A DNA stretch of 64,000 nucleotides from Bidens hawaiensis. Its lineage: Eukaryota; Streptophyta; Magnoliopsida; Asterales; Asteraceae. The notes under the pieces are model-generated. The model was not told the DNA's origin, ran no database searches, and saw nothing but the letters and a program-made list of their open reading frames with translations. The stretch is from the NCBI GenBank assembly GCA_021521415.1, contig JAIQDT010001734.1, positions 310,001 to 374,000 on the forward strand, in the 5' to 3' direction. Position numbers and translations under genes: made by a program. Shown in pieces: positions 1-11,777 of the stretch. How positions within the stretch are numbered: position 1 is the stretch's first letter; each line of letters opens with the position of its first letter.

Positions 1-1355
1 ACCCCGTCCGATTTGGTTTCAAGTTGCTTGTTCATGCCCCGCATGAGTTCTGATGGAAGATTATCATCTTTCAAAGCTTCGAGTTGCGCCTCACGAATTT
101 GATCGGGTAAGTTGGCATGAATCGTGAGTTGCAATGCTCGCACTCGCCTGGGTTTATCAGTTTCTTTCCTGCTGAGAGGGTCAGCCACTACATTGGCCTT
201 GCCAGGGTGGTACTTGATGGCACAATCATAATCCTTAAGCAGCTCGACCCAACGACGCTGTCGCATGTTCAGCTCCTTCTGATCGTAGATATGTTGGAGA
301 CTCTTATGGTCGGTGTAAATGGTAAACTTGGTACCGTACAAGTAATGCCTCCATATCTTAAGGGCAAACACCACAGCTCCGAGTTCCAAATCATGGGTCG
401 TGTAGTTTTTCTCGTGAACCCGTAGTTGTCGAGAGGCATAAGCTATAACCTTCTCGAGTTGCATCAGCACGCAACCGAGACCTTGTATCGATGCGTCACA
501 ATGTACCTCGAAATTCTCTGTTCCCTCGGGTAGGGCTAGAATAGGGGCGCTACAGAGTTTGGTTTTCAACAGTTGAAAAGCGGATTCTTGCGCGTCACCC
601 CAATTGTACTTAGTGCCTTTGTGAGTCAAAGCTGTGAGGGGTTGGGCAATCTTTGAAAATCCCTCGATAAAACGCCGGTAGTAGCCAGCCAGTCCTAGGA
701 ATTGCCGCACCTCAGTCGGGGTCTTAGGTGTTTCCCAGTTTTTGATGGCCTCTACCTTACCGGGATCGACATGGATACCATTCTCGTTGATCACATGTCC
801 TAAAAAGTGAACCTCGCGAAGCCAAAACTCACATTTCGAGAGTTTAGCATACAGTTGTTCCTTCTTCAACAATTCCAGAATTACCCTTAAGTGTTCTTCA
901 TGGTCAGCCTTGTCCTTGGAATAGACCAGGATATCGTCAATAAACACAATTACAAATTTGTCGAGGTACGCCTTGCATACTCGATTCATAAGATCCATAA
1001 ATACGGCTGGTGCGTTGGTTAAGCCAAAAGGCATAACTGAAAACTCATAGTGACCATACCGTGTTCTGAAAGCCGTCTTTGAGATATCTTCTTCGCGCAC
1101 TCTTAGTTGATGGTAACCAGACCGCAGATCGATCTTCGAGTAGTAACTCGATCCTTGGAGCTGGTCAAACAGATCATCAATTCGGGGTAAAGGATAACGG
1201 TTCTTGACCGTCACCTTGTTCAACTCCCGGTAGTCGATACACATGCGGAAAGTCCCGTCCTTCTTTCTGACAAATAAGACAGGGGCTCCCCATGGCAATG
1301 AGCTAGGTCGGATAAAACCCTTATCCAACAAATCTTGCAACTGGGTGGACAACTC
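1..1355 (-). CDS. Ty3/gypsy reverse transcriptase-RNase H, partial (open at window edge)
   Basis: The minus strand is open with no stop in one frame from about 1355 to the window edge, so the product is cut off by the window. In order it shows the RT start (LSTQLQ, then [14 protein letters not shown]), RT core ([26 protein letters not shown]), the catalytic FIDD box (about 930-945), the [11 protein letters not shown] block, RNase H ([31 protein letters not shown]) and the linker towards integrase, stopping at ETKSDG. All expected catalytic acidic residues are present. Family: chromovirus-type gypsy pol. It is oddly intact beside the damaged integrase on the other strand (1359-2724), whose coding begins where this one's RT begins, so the two read away from each other. 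No ATG start is identified because pol is normally part of a polyprotein. Confidence 0.93.
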
Positions 1356-1358
1356 CTG

Positions 1359-2724
1359 ACAGGAAAGGTTGTTGGAAGACGTAGGTGATGGGGTGAAATA
1401 TAAGGATGGTCGTTTATGGGTACCGAGGTATGGGGGATTCAGAGATAAAATTTTGGATGAGGCACACAAGTTGCGCTATTCTATTCACCCGGGCGCGACC
1501 AAGATGTACCAAGACTTGAAGAAAAATTATTGGTGGCCTGCAATGAAATTTGAGGTGGCTCAGTACATGAGTAAGTGTTTGACGTGTCTACAGGTTAAGG
1601 CCGAGCATTAGAAGCCATTTGGGAAACTTCAGCCGTTGGAAATACCTGAGTGGAAATGGGAACATCTTACCATGGATTTCGTGACTAAACTGCCTCGTAC
1701 TCCTAGGGGAAATTATGACACCATTTGGGTAATCGTGGATAGACTGACCAAGAGAGCTCATTTCTTGCCGATTCGAGAGACTTTTAACTCTGAGCAGTTG
1801 GCCGATGTGTTTATTCGTGAAATCGTCTCTAGGCACGTAGACAGATGGTTTTGGAAAAGGTTTCACGAGGAGATGGTCACCAAACTCCTCATTAATACTG
1901 CCTATCACCCGCAGACGGATGGTCAGTCCGAGAGGACCATTCAGACTCTCAAGGATATGTTGCGGGCTTGTGTTATCGACTTTGGTGGTAGTTGGGACCG
2001 TCACTTACCGTTGGTGGAGTTTTCGTATAATAACAGTTATCACGCCACGATAGGGATGCCACCGTTTAAGATGTTGTATGGTAGGAGGTGTAGGACTCCT
2101 GTCTGTTGAGATTCCATTGGTCAAAAGCAGTTAGGTAGTTTAGAGGTGGTCGACGCTACGACTGAGAAACTCGACAAGATTAAAGCACTTATGAAGGCCG
2201 CGCAGGATCGTCAGAAATCTTATGCCGATAAAAGGCGAAGGCCTATCGTATTTGAGGTTGGGGATCGGGTTATGTTAAAAGTTTCTCCCTGGAAGGGCAT
2301 TATTCGTTTTCATAAGAGGGGGAAGCTCAGTCCGAGGTTTATTGGCCCGTTCCGTATTTTGGCCCGAGTTGGCGAGGTAGCTTATAGACTGGATTTACCC
2401 GAGGAGCTCGCGGGGATTCATCCTACTTTTCACGTGTCTCATCTGAGGAAATGCTTAGCGGATGAGGAGGCCCATGTGCCTCTTGACGATATTGAGATCG
2501 ATGGTAAGCTGAACTACGTCGAGCAACCGATTGCTATCCTTGACCGTCAGGAGAGACGACTGAGGAATAAGGTGGTTAGGCAGGTGAAGGTGCAATGGAG
2601 ACACCGTAGGGGTTCCGAGGCTACTTGGGAGTCCGAAGACAAAATGATGAAGCATTATCCGCAGTTTTTCCTGTCGTATCGGGATTCGGGGACGAATCCC
2701 ATTGTAAGGGGGGTGCACTTGTAA
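1359..2724 (+). pseudogene. Ty3/gypsy integrase with chromodomain, broken
   Basis: A single plus frame encodes the zinc-binding region (H...H, CLTC), the integrase core ([35 protein letters not shown]), the GPF/Y-type C-terminus (GDRVMLKVSPW, FIGPFRI, HPTFHVSHLRK) and a chromodomain-like tail (VKVQWRHRRGSEATWES). The frame is broken by TAG at 1609-1611 and TGA at 2107-2109. Around 1831-1848 it reads [12 protein letters not shown]: about 15 residues normally found there, including the second catalytic Asp of the DD35E triad, are missing. The product would therefore be inactive even if the stops were read through. The order integrase-chromodomain-LTR is that of Tekay/Del-type chromoviruses. The stop at 2722-2724 lies at the start of the LTR. 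Confidence 0.9.
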
Positions 2725-3607
2725 CACCCGTTAATTCCGGTTTCAAGAACTAAATCTTGTAGAGTATGTATAAGTCTCGGGACTTAACCGACGTTTCTCG
2801 AAAGCCTTCACGTCATCCCGGTACGCTAAAGAAACCTAAATTTTCCTTCCATTTTGCCTTACACTTGAATCTAGAGGGACTAGAGTGTTTCTTATGTTAT
2901 AACACAACATAACTCTAGCCCCCCTTGGCTGTTGCGATCGGCAGGAACATCAAGGCCAAGACCCACGATTTTTCTTTTTTGCAGCCAATTCTAAACCTTA
3001 GAACTTCAATTCAAGGTATGTACTATGATTCCCCAAGTCTTTTTCACGTTAATTGGTCCTCATATTGTGCCTATTGATCGAAAAACGTCGTGTTGTAGGC
3101 TAACCGGGTGGCTGCCAATTGAGCTTTTCTGGGGCTGTTTCGAGTGAGGTTTTTGCATCAACATCCCACTAGGTATGACATGTACATCATATTATAATTT
3201 CATGGCCAATGGAGGTGTTTAGGTCGGTCAATCGATTTTAGTTCGAAAACTAGGGTTTATCGGGTGTAGAATTGCAAATTGTTGAGTTTGATGTGTTAGT
3301 TGATCGGGTGACCGACCGATTCAGTTTGTGCAGCCCTAGGGAGGTTTAACGGCTGTGGAAAAATTAATTTTTTTGGTGCTCGGGGCTGTCGTGGTTAGTG
3401 CTTCGTCAATCGAGTCGGCGGTGCGCGAATTTTCGTTTAAATGTTAAAGTAAGTGTTGTAAAAAGGAACCGTCAACCCTATCAACTCGGGTGACATAATT
3501 ATGATGAATGAAAAGAGTTAAGACGGAATTTGGTCCATTCGGGGCTGATTCGGTTAACAAATTGTTTTAAGGATTATTTCACGCGCATTCGACCCGATTT
3601 GACTATC

Positions 3608-3927
3608 TTTGGGCCTTGGGCCAAGTTGTTGGGCCTTGGGCCAAGTATTGGGCCTTGGGCCAGGTGTTGGGCCTTGGGCCAAGTATTGGGCCTTGGCCTA
3701 GGTGTTGGGCCTTTGGCCAGGTATTGGGCCATGGGCCAAGTTGTTGGGCCTTAGGCCAGGTATTGGGCCTTGGGCCAAGTTGTTGGGCCTTGGGCCAGGT
3801 ATTGGGCCTTGGGCCAACTTGTTGGGCCTTGGGCCAGGTATTGGGCCTTGGGCCAAGTTGTTGGGCTTTGGGCCAAGTTGTTGGGCCTTGGGCCATGTTG
3901 TTGGGCCTTGGGCCAAAGTGTTGGGCT
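3608..3927. repeat. TGGGCC-rich minisatellite inside the LTR
   Basis: About 16 tandem units of 19-20 bp, each built as TTGGGCCTTGGGCCARGT plus 1-2 bases, giving roughly 30 TGGGCC words. Open frames through it on both strands (WPKAQ.. and GQVLGLG.. type peptides) are by-products of the repeat, not genes. TGGGCC/T is the plant 'site II' element bound by TCP factors (established knowledge). Confidence 0.92.
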
Positions 3928-4351
3928 TGTGCGGCCCATCAGGCTAGAGTGTTCCTTCAGTCTTGTTTAGTAACGCGTTATGTATAATTTACAGGCCCTT
4001 GCTTGTGATTGTGCCCTTAGGAACTTCCTAGCTCGTTGCAAGTATTCGATCGATCTCAGGTGAGTTCATGATGCCCTTTTTACTCATTTTACTTTTGGGC
4101 TAGCATGCGCACCTAAATGTTTTCTTACTTGATGAAATGTTTTAAAATGATTTTATGTAGGCTTGCTAGTATATGGTAAGCCTTGGGATGTTAAATATAT
4201 ATATATGTATATACATTATTTCTTGGCCTCTATTTGGCGATGTTGTAGTCGTTTCGACTACTGATGTTGTGTATGCCTACTTCGTGTTTGCATGCACTGA
4301 TGTTACGTGTTTGGGTTGTACGTTTGCTCGACCCTGATGTTATACGTGGAT

Positions 4352-4352
4352 G

Positions 4353-4384
<32 letters not shown>
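4352..4384. repeat. (TA)n microsatellite
   Basis: About 16 TA units in the LTR; a shorter TA run lies near 4194-4216. Confidence 0.9.
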
Positions 4385-4913
4385 TGTTATGTATATAGGG
4401 ATGTTATTGAATGGATGTTTACATATACACTTGTATATGTATGTATGAGGATGTTTAAGTTCAGTAATGATGATTAGACGGATGTACCCTTTTACTTTTA
4501 AAAACCTTTGGTATGACTATCATGATTTTTACTACTGATATCTTTTACTTAAAACTTGAACTCACTCAGCTCAAGCTGACTTTGTGTGCATGTTAGTGTA
4601 AGTTTCAGGATTTGAAAGAGGATGCCTTATTGCTTGCACGTGCACGGAGCTACTCGGACGGTGATGGGCATACTGGAAGGAAGAATTGTTTATGAATATT
4701 TTATTTCAAGGAAACTTATAAAAGTTATACTGATTTTGGTTCTTAGGCAAAATTCCCGGGTTTCGGGAACTTATTTCATTTTTCATGTTTTCCGCAAAAT
4801 TTATACTCTGATACGTTTGTTTTAATAGAAGAAACGGTTTTTAAGTTTATTAAATTTTACGAGTGTTTGAATGATTACCAACTGTGGGGTTCCCGTGTTT
4901 CGGGGTCTTACAA

Positions 4914-5340
4914 GAGTTTTCAATTGGTTAGGCATGTCATTCATCATCATGATATGCTCACGCACCCCACTACTCCTGTTATACCTGGTAGTTAACATTC
5001 TAAGAATTAAGATACTAGCATTAGTTTTTGAGGTACCTTTGAATTGATCCTCAACCAAGTCTAAGTAGTCCTTAGCATTTTCCGAATCAGGGATGGCTCA
5101 TCTAATGGTCAGAGAGATTGAACTCTTTATTACCATAAGAGACATTCTGTTAGAACGCTCCCACCAATCATGAATTTTCTTTTCTTCTGTCATCGAATTA
5201 TCGGGAAGAGGAGTAGGAGCATCATGCCTTAAAGAATAATCAAGGTCCATAAATCCCAAGGCCAACTTAACTTGTTCTATCCAAGTGCCAAAGTTATTCC
5301 CGTTCAATGGTTCTATTCCGTGCAAATAACAGAACCTGAT
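4914..5340 (-). pseudogene. Ty1/copia gag fragment (UBN2 type)
   Basis: The minus strand reads HGIEPLNGNNFGTWIEQVKLALG at the start of a copia gag, then after an in-frame TGA (about 5098) IPDSENAKDYLDLVEDQFKGTSK and ILILRMLTTRY, all typical of plant copia gag. It stops abruptly at 4913 where the gypsy LTR abuts, within NQLKTL, so the gypsy element probably inserted into it. It has no downstream zinc knuckle or pol here. Its likely primer-binding site and LTR are at 12536-13274, separated from it by the Tork-like insertion. Confidence 0.8.
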
Positions 5341-5653
5341 CGTAAGGTAGATGCTGATACATGTAAAGAATAAATATTATGCTCAGTTATGACTATACGA
5401 AACATAATTAGGATACAAAATAAAACATATCAAATATAAAATAATGACCTATTACTAACACCAAATAATAGATAAAATACACATCATGTTCAACTATTAA
5501 CGTCTCGTTGGTTCAGTTAACAATTGAACTTAAAATGCTATATTTAATAATTTCTTAAACATATTTATTTCAAAAAACCGTTGGGTAAGATGAAACAAAT
5601 ATGTTTATTTCCATTATCTAAATTCTTAAACCAATTCACGTTGGCTTCATGGA
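5341..5653 (-). other. Leader DNA of the minus-strand copia element, first part
   Basis: AT-rich DNA with no ORF between the gag start and the Tork-like insertion. With 11783-12535 it would form a leader of about 1.1 kb between primer-binding site and gag. The motif TCTCGTTGGTTC occurs here (about 5503) and again near 11843. Confidence 0.4.
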
Positions 5654-5658
5654 ATAAC

Positions 5659-6403
5659 TGTTGGAAGATTAAGCAAAGTGAGTGTGAATGAATGTCTCAA
5701 AAATTGAAGTGGTGAAACTTTGTCCCACATCGGTTGGGGAACAAAATTGAGAATGGTTTATAAGGTGCCATTCTCACTACACATTTGAAAATTTATGATG
5801 TGTTTTACTACAACTCCTACCCGCGCGCAGGGGGGTGCAAATTTGGGTTTCCGGACTAAAATCTATCGAACTCGTGCGTGCCCGCACGTCCCGCGGACAC
5901 GAATGCAGCTCCGAAAACCCGAGCCCGTGTGAGTTGATTTTTTTTTGCATTTGTTTTTGAGATATTGAAATCGTAACTGCTGGTCAATGGTCATAACTAA
6001 TTGTTAATGGTGTCATTAATAATTATTCTGTAACTGATTATTATTATTATGATTGTCAGTTTCTTTCAGTTTCATATTCTGCACTAATGACCATTAATGG
6101 GGTCATTATGGAGTTGAATATGCAGTTATGATCTGGTGGTTATAAAACCAGACCATAAGCATAAGTTTAATACACACCAATACACACAGCTCTTTCTTCC
6201 TCTGCTGCAACAGCATTATTATTGATTTCGTTTCATGCAAGTCGTCAAGTCCGGCAGCACGCTACGGCTGTTACGAACCGGTGTACCCTGGGAACAGACC
6301 GCGAATCTGTTTAAGTGAATTGTGTCAAATACAAGACCGGTTCAACCTTTCTCGTTTATTATTTCTGCGTTATTGTTACTGGTTTAATACAGGATTAACA
6401 ACA
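5659..6403 (+). repeat. 5' LTR of Tork-like element
   Basis: 745 bp, TGTTGG...CAACA. It matches 11032-11777 almost throughout. A TATA-like TATAAAA lies at 6141-6147. Confidence 0.95.
6141..6147 (+). promoter_or_regulatory. LTR TATA box
   Basis: TATAAAA within the 5' LTR, conserved in the 3' LTR (about 11515). The position suits transcription starting near 6170. Confidence 0.5.
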
Positions 6404-6447
6404 AACTTAAACAGATTACTAATTATTCCTGTATTTTTCATTTCAGA

Positions 6448-7692
6448 ATGTCCCAGTCCATGAACACTGCCTTCTCCGCCATCGTCACTTCCGCGGTTGC
6501 TGTCACAGCAAACGTGGTTGCACCACTGCCTAATGCAGTCGTGTCTCATGCTGAGAAACCGGAAAAATTCACCGGTGTGAATTTCAAACAGTGGCAGCAA
6601 AAGATGTTCTTTTATCTGACCACATTGAGCCTTGCGAGGTTCTTGACTGAAATCGTTCCCCATGTAGATGAAGGGGAAATGGATGCTCATTCGGTGAGTG
6701 CGGTTCAGGCTTGGAATCATTCGGATTTCTTGTGCCAGAATTATATCTTGAATGGTATGGTGGATGTGCTGTACAATGTGTATTTAAAGGCCAAGACTGC
6801 CAAAGAATTATGGGAGTCGTTGGACCGCAAATACAAAACCGAAGATGCCGGTGCTAAGAAATTCGTGGTGGCTAAGTTTTTGGACTTTAAAATGATAGAC
6901 TCAAAAACTGTCATGAGCCAAGTCCAAGAGTTGCAAGTTATTCTTCATGATTTTCATGCGGAAGGAATGTCGCTTAGCGAGACATTCCAAGTTGCGGCTA
7001 TGATTGAAAAACTACCACCAAGTTGGGTTGATTTCAAGAACTATCTCAAGCATAAGCGAAAGGAGATGACCCTTGAAGACCTTGTCGTTCGTCTTCGTAT
7101 TGAAGAAGATAACAAAATTTCTCTAAATAGGATTGATGGTCTTGGAATGGCAAAGGCTAATGTTGTTGAACATGGCCAATCTTCAAAGGGTAATAAAAAT
7201 GGTGGAAAGAAATTTCATGGGAAAGGCTCCAACCTTGGTCCTAAGGGGAGAATTGGGAAGAAGAAGAAGAAGAAGAAGTTCCAAGGAACGTGTTATAATT
7301 GTGGAAAGCAAGGCCATAGGGCCAATGAATGCAAGCTTCCAAAGAATGAAAATGCTCGACAAGTGAATATGGTTCGTGAAGTTGAAAACCTTGTTGCTAT
7401 GGTCACGGACCTCTCGATTATGGTCACCGAAGTCAACTGGGTTGGGCAAGATAACAAGGATTGGTGGGTTGATACGGGGGCTACCCGTCATGTGTGTTTT
7501 GACAAAAGTCTCTTTAGCACTTTCAAAGAGGTGACCAATGGAGAGAAGGTTTTCATGGGAAACTCTGCCACAGCCGAAGTCAAAGGCGAGGGGAATGTGA
7601 TCTTGAAAATGACTTCGGGAAAGGAACTTACTTTGTCCAAGTGTTGTATGTTCCTGAAATTCGGAAGAACCTTGTGTCGGGGTGGCAGTTGA
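6448..7692 (+). pseudogene. Copia gag and protease N-terminus
   Basis: Starts with ATG after the 5' LTR and encodes a UBN2-type gag (AEKPEKFTGVNFKQWQQK near residue 34, LWESLDRKYKTEDA), a lysine-rich stretch, a CCHC zinc knuckle (CYNCGKQGHRANEC, about residue 282) and the aspartic protease motif WWVDTGATRHVC (about residue 346). The frame is lost near 7640 by a 1-base shift; the expected continuation is in the next frame from 7641. Gag itself is uninterrupted, so a gag protein could in principle be made in trans. Confidence 0.9.
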
Positions 7693-10462
7693 ACAAGTTT
7701 GGTTTCAAAATGGTTATTGAGTCGGATAAGGTCGTGTTGACCAAGAATAGTGTGTATGTTGGTAAAGGCTATGCCCTTAATGGTATGTTTAAATTAAATG
7801 TAACCGTGTTGAATGGAATGAATGAGAACACTACTAGTTCTGCTTACTTGCTTGAGTCTTCTAATGTTTGGCATGGTAGACTAGGTCATGTTAACTTTAA
7901 TTCCATTCGACGTATGATTAAACTTAATTGTATACCAACATTCGATATTGACTCAAATAATAAATGTGAAACTTGTGTCGAAGCAAAACAAACAAAATCG
8001 TCATTTAAAAAGGTTGAACGATTCACCGAACCTCTCGATATGATCCACACCGATATATGTGATCTAAAAGCAATTCCTACTCGTGGTGGGAGTAAGTACT
8101 TCATCACGTTTATTGATGATAGTACAAGGTATTTCTATGTGTACTTACTTAAGAGTAAGGATGAGGCTATTGATAAGTTTATCTTGTTCAAGGCTGAAGT
8201 TGAGAATCAACTAAATCGGAAAATCAAAAGAGTAAGGAGTGACCGAGGAGGTGAATATGTTTCACCTTTTGTTGATGTGTGTGAAAGAGATGGAATCTTG
8301 CAAGAACTCACGCCTCCTTACTCCCCTCAATCAAATGGCATAGCGGAACGTAAGAACCGCACTTTGAAAGAAATGATAAATGCCATGATGATAAGTTCTG
8401 GTGTAAGCCAAGACATGTGGGGGGAAGCAATCTTATCGGCGAATTATGTCTTAAACATGATACCCAATAAGAAGAAAGATGTAACTCCATTATGGACGGG
8501 AAATAAACCATCATATAAATACTTGCGAGTATGGGGGTGCCTAGCCAAGGTAGTAGTAACACCACCGAAACGATTACTAATAGGACCCAAAACAGTGGAT
8601 TGTATATTTATAGGATACACTCGTCCTAGTGGTGCATTTTGTTTTCTTGTGCATGATTCCAAGAACCCTGGAATAAGCAAATGCACCATACTAGAATCCA
8701 AGGATGCATCATGGTTTGAACATATGTTCCCATGCTTGGATAAAGGAAAACCGAGTTCTTCTAGATCGGTTGAGGAAATTGCTCTAGAAAACGAGGGTGC
8801 AAGATATGACCCTCGAGAACAATCTGAGATAGAGGAAGTTGAAATTAGAAAGAGTAAACGGCAAAGGACTGAAACATATCCTTCGGCTCTGACTTCCTTA
8901 CCTACATGGTAGAAGAGGAACCCCAAATGTACCAACAAGCAGTGAGTTCCTCAGAAGGACCTCAGTGGAGGGAGGCCATCAAAGGTGAGATAGATTCTAT
9001 TTTACAAAATCATACTTGGGAACTAGTGGATCTTCCTCAAGGATGTAAACCACTAGGATATTGATGGATCTTCAAGAAAAAGTTGAAACCAGATGGCACC
9101 ATCGACAAGTACAAGGCAAGGTTGGTGATCAAAGGATATAAACAACGAGAACGTTTAGATTACTTTGATACATATTCGCCAGTTACGCGAATAACCTCCA
9201 TTAGGTTAGTCCTTGCCATTGCCGCCATTAGAAATTTGGAAGTTCACCAAATGGATGTGAAAACGGCTTTCTTGAATGGAAATCTGGAGGAAGAGATTTA
9301 CATGGAACAACCTGAAGGCTTCATAGCCATTGGGTAAGAAAATAAAGTTTGCAAACTTGTAAAATACTTGTATGGATTGAAACAAGCTCCAAAACAATGG
9401 CATCAAAGGTTTGATCATGTTATGCTTGATGTCGGGTTCAAAATCAATGAATGTGACAAATGTGTATATGTGAAGGACATATCAGATGGATATGTCATTC
9501 TGTGTCTAAACGTAGATGATATGCTCATTACTGGAAGTGATGACAAAATCATAGCGTCCACAAAGAACATGTTAAAGGAAAGATTTGACATGAAAGACAT
9601 GGGTTTTGCGGATGTGATTTTGGGAGTTAAAATCACACGAACCCAAAATCGACTGATTTTAAGTCAAGCCCATTACGTGAATAAAATTCTTGAGAAGTTT
9701 AATGCTAATGACTCTAATGTAGCTAGAACTCCCATTGACACGAGTCAACATCTAGCTAAGAATAGAGGTGAACCAGTTAACCAGTTGGAATACTCAAGAA
9801 TTATTGGTAGCTTAATGTACCTTATGAGTTGTACTAGACCAGACTTAGCATATGCGGTGAGCAAGCTAAGCAGATACAAGAGCAACCCAAGTTCAATTCA
9901 TTGGAACTGTATGATCCGGCTGCTTCGGTACCTAAGATACACTCGGGAATACGGGTTGCATTATAACAGATATCCGGCAGTTATCGAAGGACACTGTGAT
10001 GCAAATTGGATATCTGACACGAATGATTCCAGAGCAACAAGTGGGTATGTCTTCACACTTGGAGGTGCTGCTATATCGTGGAAATCGTCTAAACAAACGG
10101 TTATAGCTAGATCCACGATGGAATCAGAATTCATCGCCCTAGATAAGGCGGGCTAGGAGGCAGAATGGTTACGTCAATTTGTCGAGGATATACCAAGATG
10201 GCCTAAGCCGGCATCGGCCATTTGTGTACATTGTGATAGCCAATCGGCAATTGGCAGAGCTCATAGCACAATGTATAATGGTAAGAACAGACATATTAAA
10301 CGTAGACATAATACGGTACGACAACTAATCTCTACAAGAATTATCACTATTGACTACGTGAAGTCAAAGGATAATATTGCGGATCCGTTAACAAAAGGCC
10401 TAAGTAGAGAGTTAGTTCAGAAGTCGTCCATGGGAATGGGACTAAAGCCCTTGAAAAATTAA
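7641..10462 (+). pseudogene. Copia integrase-RT-RNase H, broken
   Basis: From 7641: protease end and GAG-pre-integrase (WHGRLGHVNF, CETCVEAKQ), then integrase with all three acidic residues visible (HTDICDLK, RSDRGGEY, GIAERKNR). The frame shifts again near 8880. RT and RNase H then follow in one frame with [36 protein letters not shown], the catalytic VDD box (CLNVDDMLI) and [12 protein letters not shown], ending ADPLTKGLSRELV at 10462. In-frame stops occur near 9062 (TGA), 9335 (TAA) and 10154 (TAG). Length and domain order match a Tnt1/Tork-type pol. All catalytic motifs are still recognisable despite the breaks. Confidence 0.92.
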
Positions 10463-11031
10463 AGGTTCATACGAAGGAAACCTAACTCAACAGATTGGAG
10501 ATCCCAAGAATTGAGTTCAATAGGAAAACCTAATTGTATGAATTAATGAGGTCACTGTGGGGGGGATAACCCTACGTATTTAAAAGGTAGTTTACTGCAT
10601 GGTCGGTAAACTTCCTAGTCCATTTCTAAAAGTAACAAGAGTGAGGCTAAGCCTATGGCTTTTAATGATTCGAATTAGGTAACCATACATGGTGAATCAC
10701 CTATGTGAGAGAGAAGTGGGGTCGCTTTGAAGGGTATTGTTAGGGCACAATACTTAATGGCTCTCGCATAACCAGGCTCATGTTCATGACCATAACGAAC
10801 ATAACTATGAGGACTTGAACTTGTCAGGGAGAGTCTTGTGTGAAGTGTATTGTCGTCTACACAAAAGACAGATGAGTTCAAAGACATTGCTGTCCACTCA
10901 GAATCAGTGGGCTAAATGCGCTTCATAAGCAAAGATTCAAAGAGTAACATCTACCTATTGTATGCAAGATTCAACTGCTGAAATTTAATCGAAATGATGT
11001 TGGTTTTTCGACCTCCATTCATGTGGGGGAT
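10463..11031 (+). other. 3' untranslated internal region and polypurine tract
   Basis: No ORF. It ends in a G-rich tract (ATGTGGGGGAT, 11021-11031) directly before the LTR, the expected plus-strand primer. Confidence 0.7.
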
Positions 11032-11777
11032 TGTTGGAAGATTAAGCAAAGTGAGTGTGAATGAATGTCTCAAAAATTGAAGTGGTGAAACTTTGTCCCA
11101 CATCGTTTGGGGAACAAAATTGAGAATAGTTTATAAGGTGTCATTCTCACTACACATTTGAAAATTTGTGATGTGTTTTACTACAACTCCTACCCGCGCG
11201 CAGGGGGGGTGCAAATTTGGGTTTCCGGACTAAAATCTATCGAACTCGTGCGTGCCCGCACGTCCCGCGGACACGAATGCAGCTCCGAAAACCCGAGCCC
11301 GCATGAGGCGATTTTTTTTTGCATTTGTTTTTGAGATATTGAAATCGTAACTGCTGGTCAATGGTCATAACTAATTGTTAATGGTGTCATTAATAATTAT
11401 TCTGTAACTGATTATTATTATTATGATTGTCAGTTTCTTTCAGTATCATATTCTGCACTAATGACCATTAATGGGGTCATTATGGAGTTGAATATGCAGT
11501 TATGATCTGGTGGTTATAAAACCAGACCATAAGCATAAGTTTAATACACACCAATACACACAGCTCTTTCTTCCTCTGCTGCAACAGCATTATTATTGAT
11601 TTCGTTTCAGGCAAGTCGTCAAGTCCGGCAGCACGCTACGGCTGTTACGAACCGGTATACCATGGGAACAAACCGCGAATCTGTTTAAGGGAATTGTGTC
11701 AAACACAAGCCCGGTTCAACCTTTCTCGTTTATTATTTCTGCGTTATTGTTACTGGTTTAATACAGGATTAACAACA
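11032..11777 (+). repeat. 3' LTR of Tork-like element
   Basis: 746 bp, near-identical to 5659-6403 and followed by the duplicated ATAAC. Confidence 0.95.

Larger units (their letters stand above)
2720..4912 (+). repeat. Gypsy (Tekay-like) LTR, 3' side
   Basis: It begins TGTAACACCC right after a purine tract (AAGGGGGG, 2707-2714) and ends GGGGTCTTACA, typical of a chromovirus LTR, giving 2193 bp. It follows the chromodomain end directly, as a 3' LTR should. It contains the TGGGCC minisatellite and two TA microsatellites. The other LTR is outside the window, so neither LTR identity nor the target duplication (candidate AGAGT at 4913-4917) can be checked. It interrupts a copia gag on the minus strand at 4913. 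Confidence 0.75.

Noticed and set aside
1588..2004. 138-aa minus-strand ORF opposite the integrase
   Set aside because: Shadow frame; the plus strand carries clear integrase motifs.
3530..3987. Several open frames on both strands (GLGPS/WPKAQ repeats)
   Set aside because: They only reflect the 19-20-bp TGGGCC minisatellite, whose unit avoids stops in many frames.
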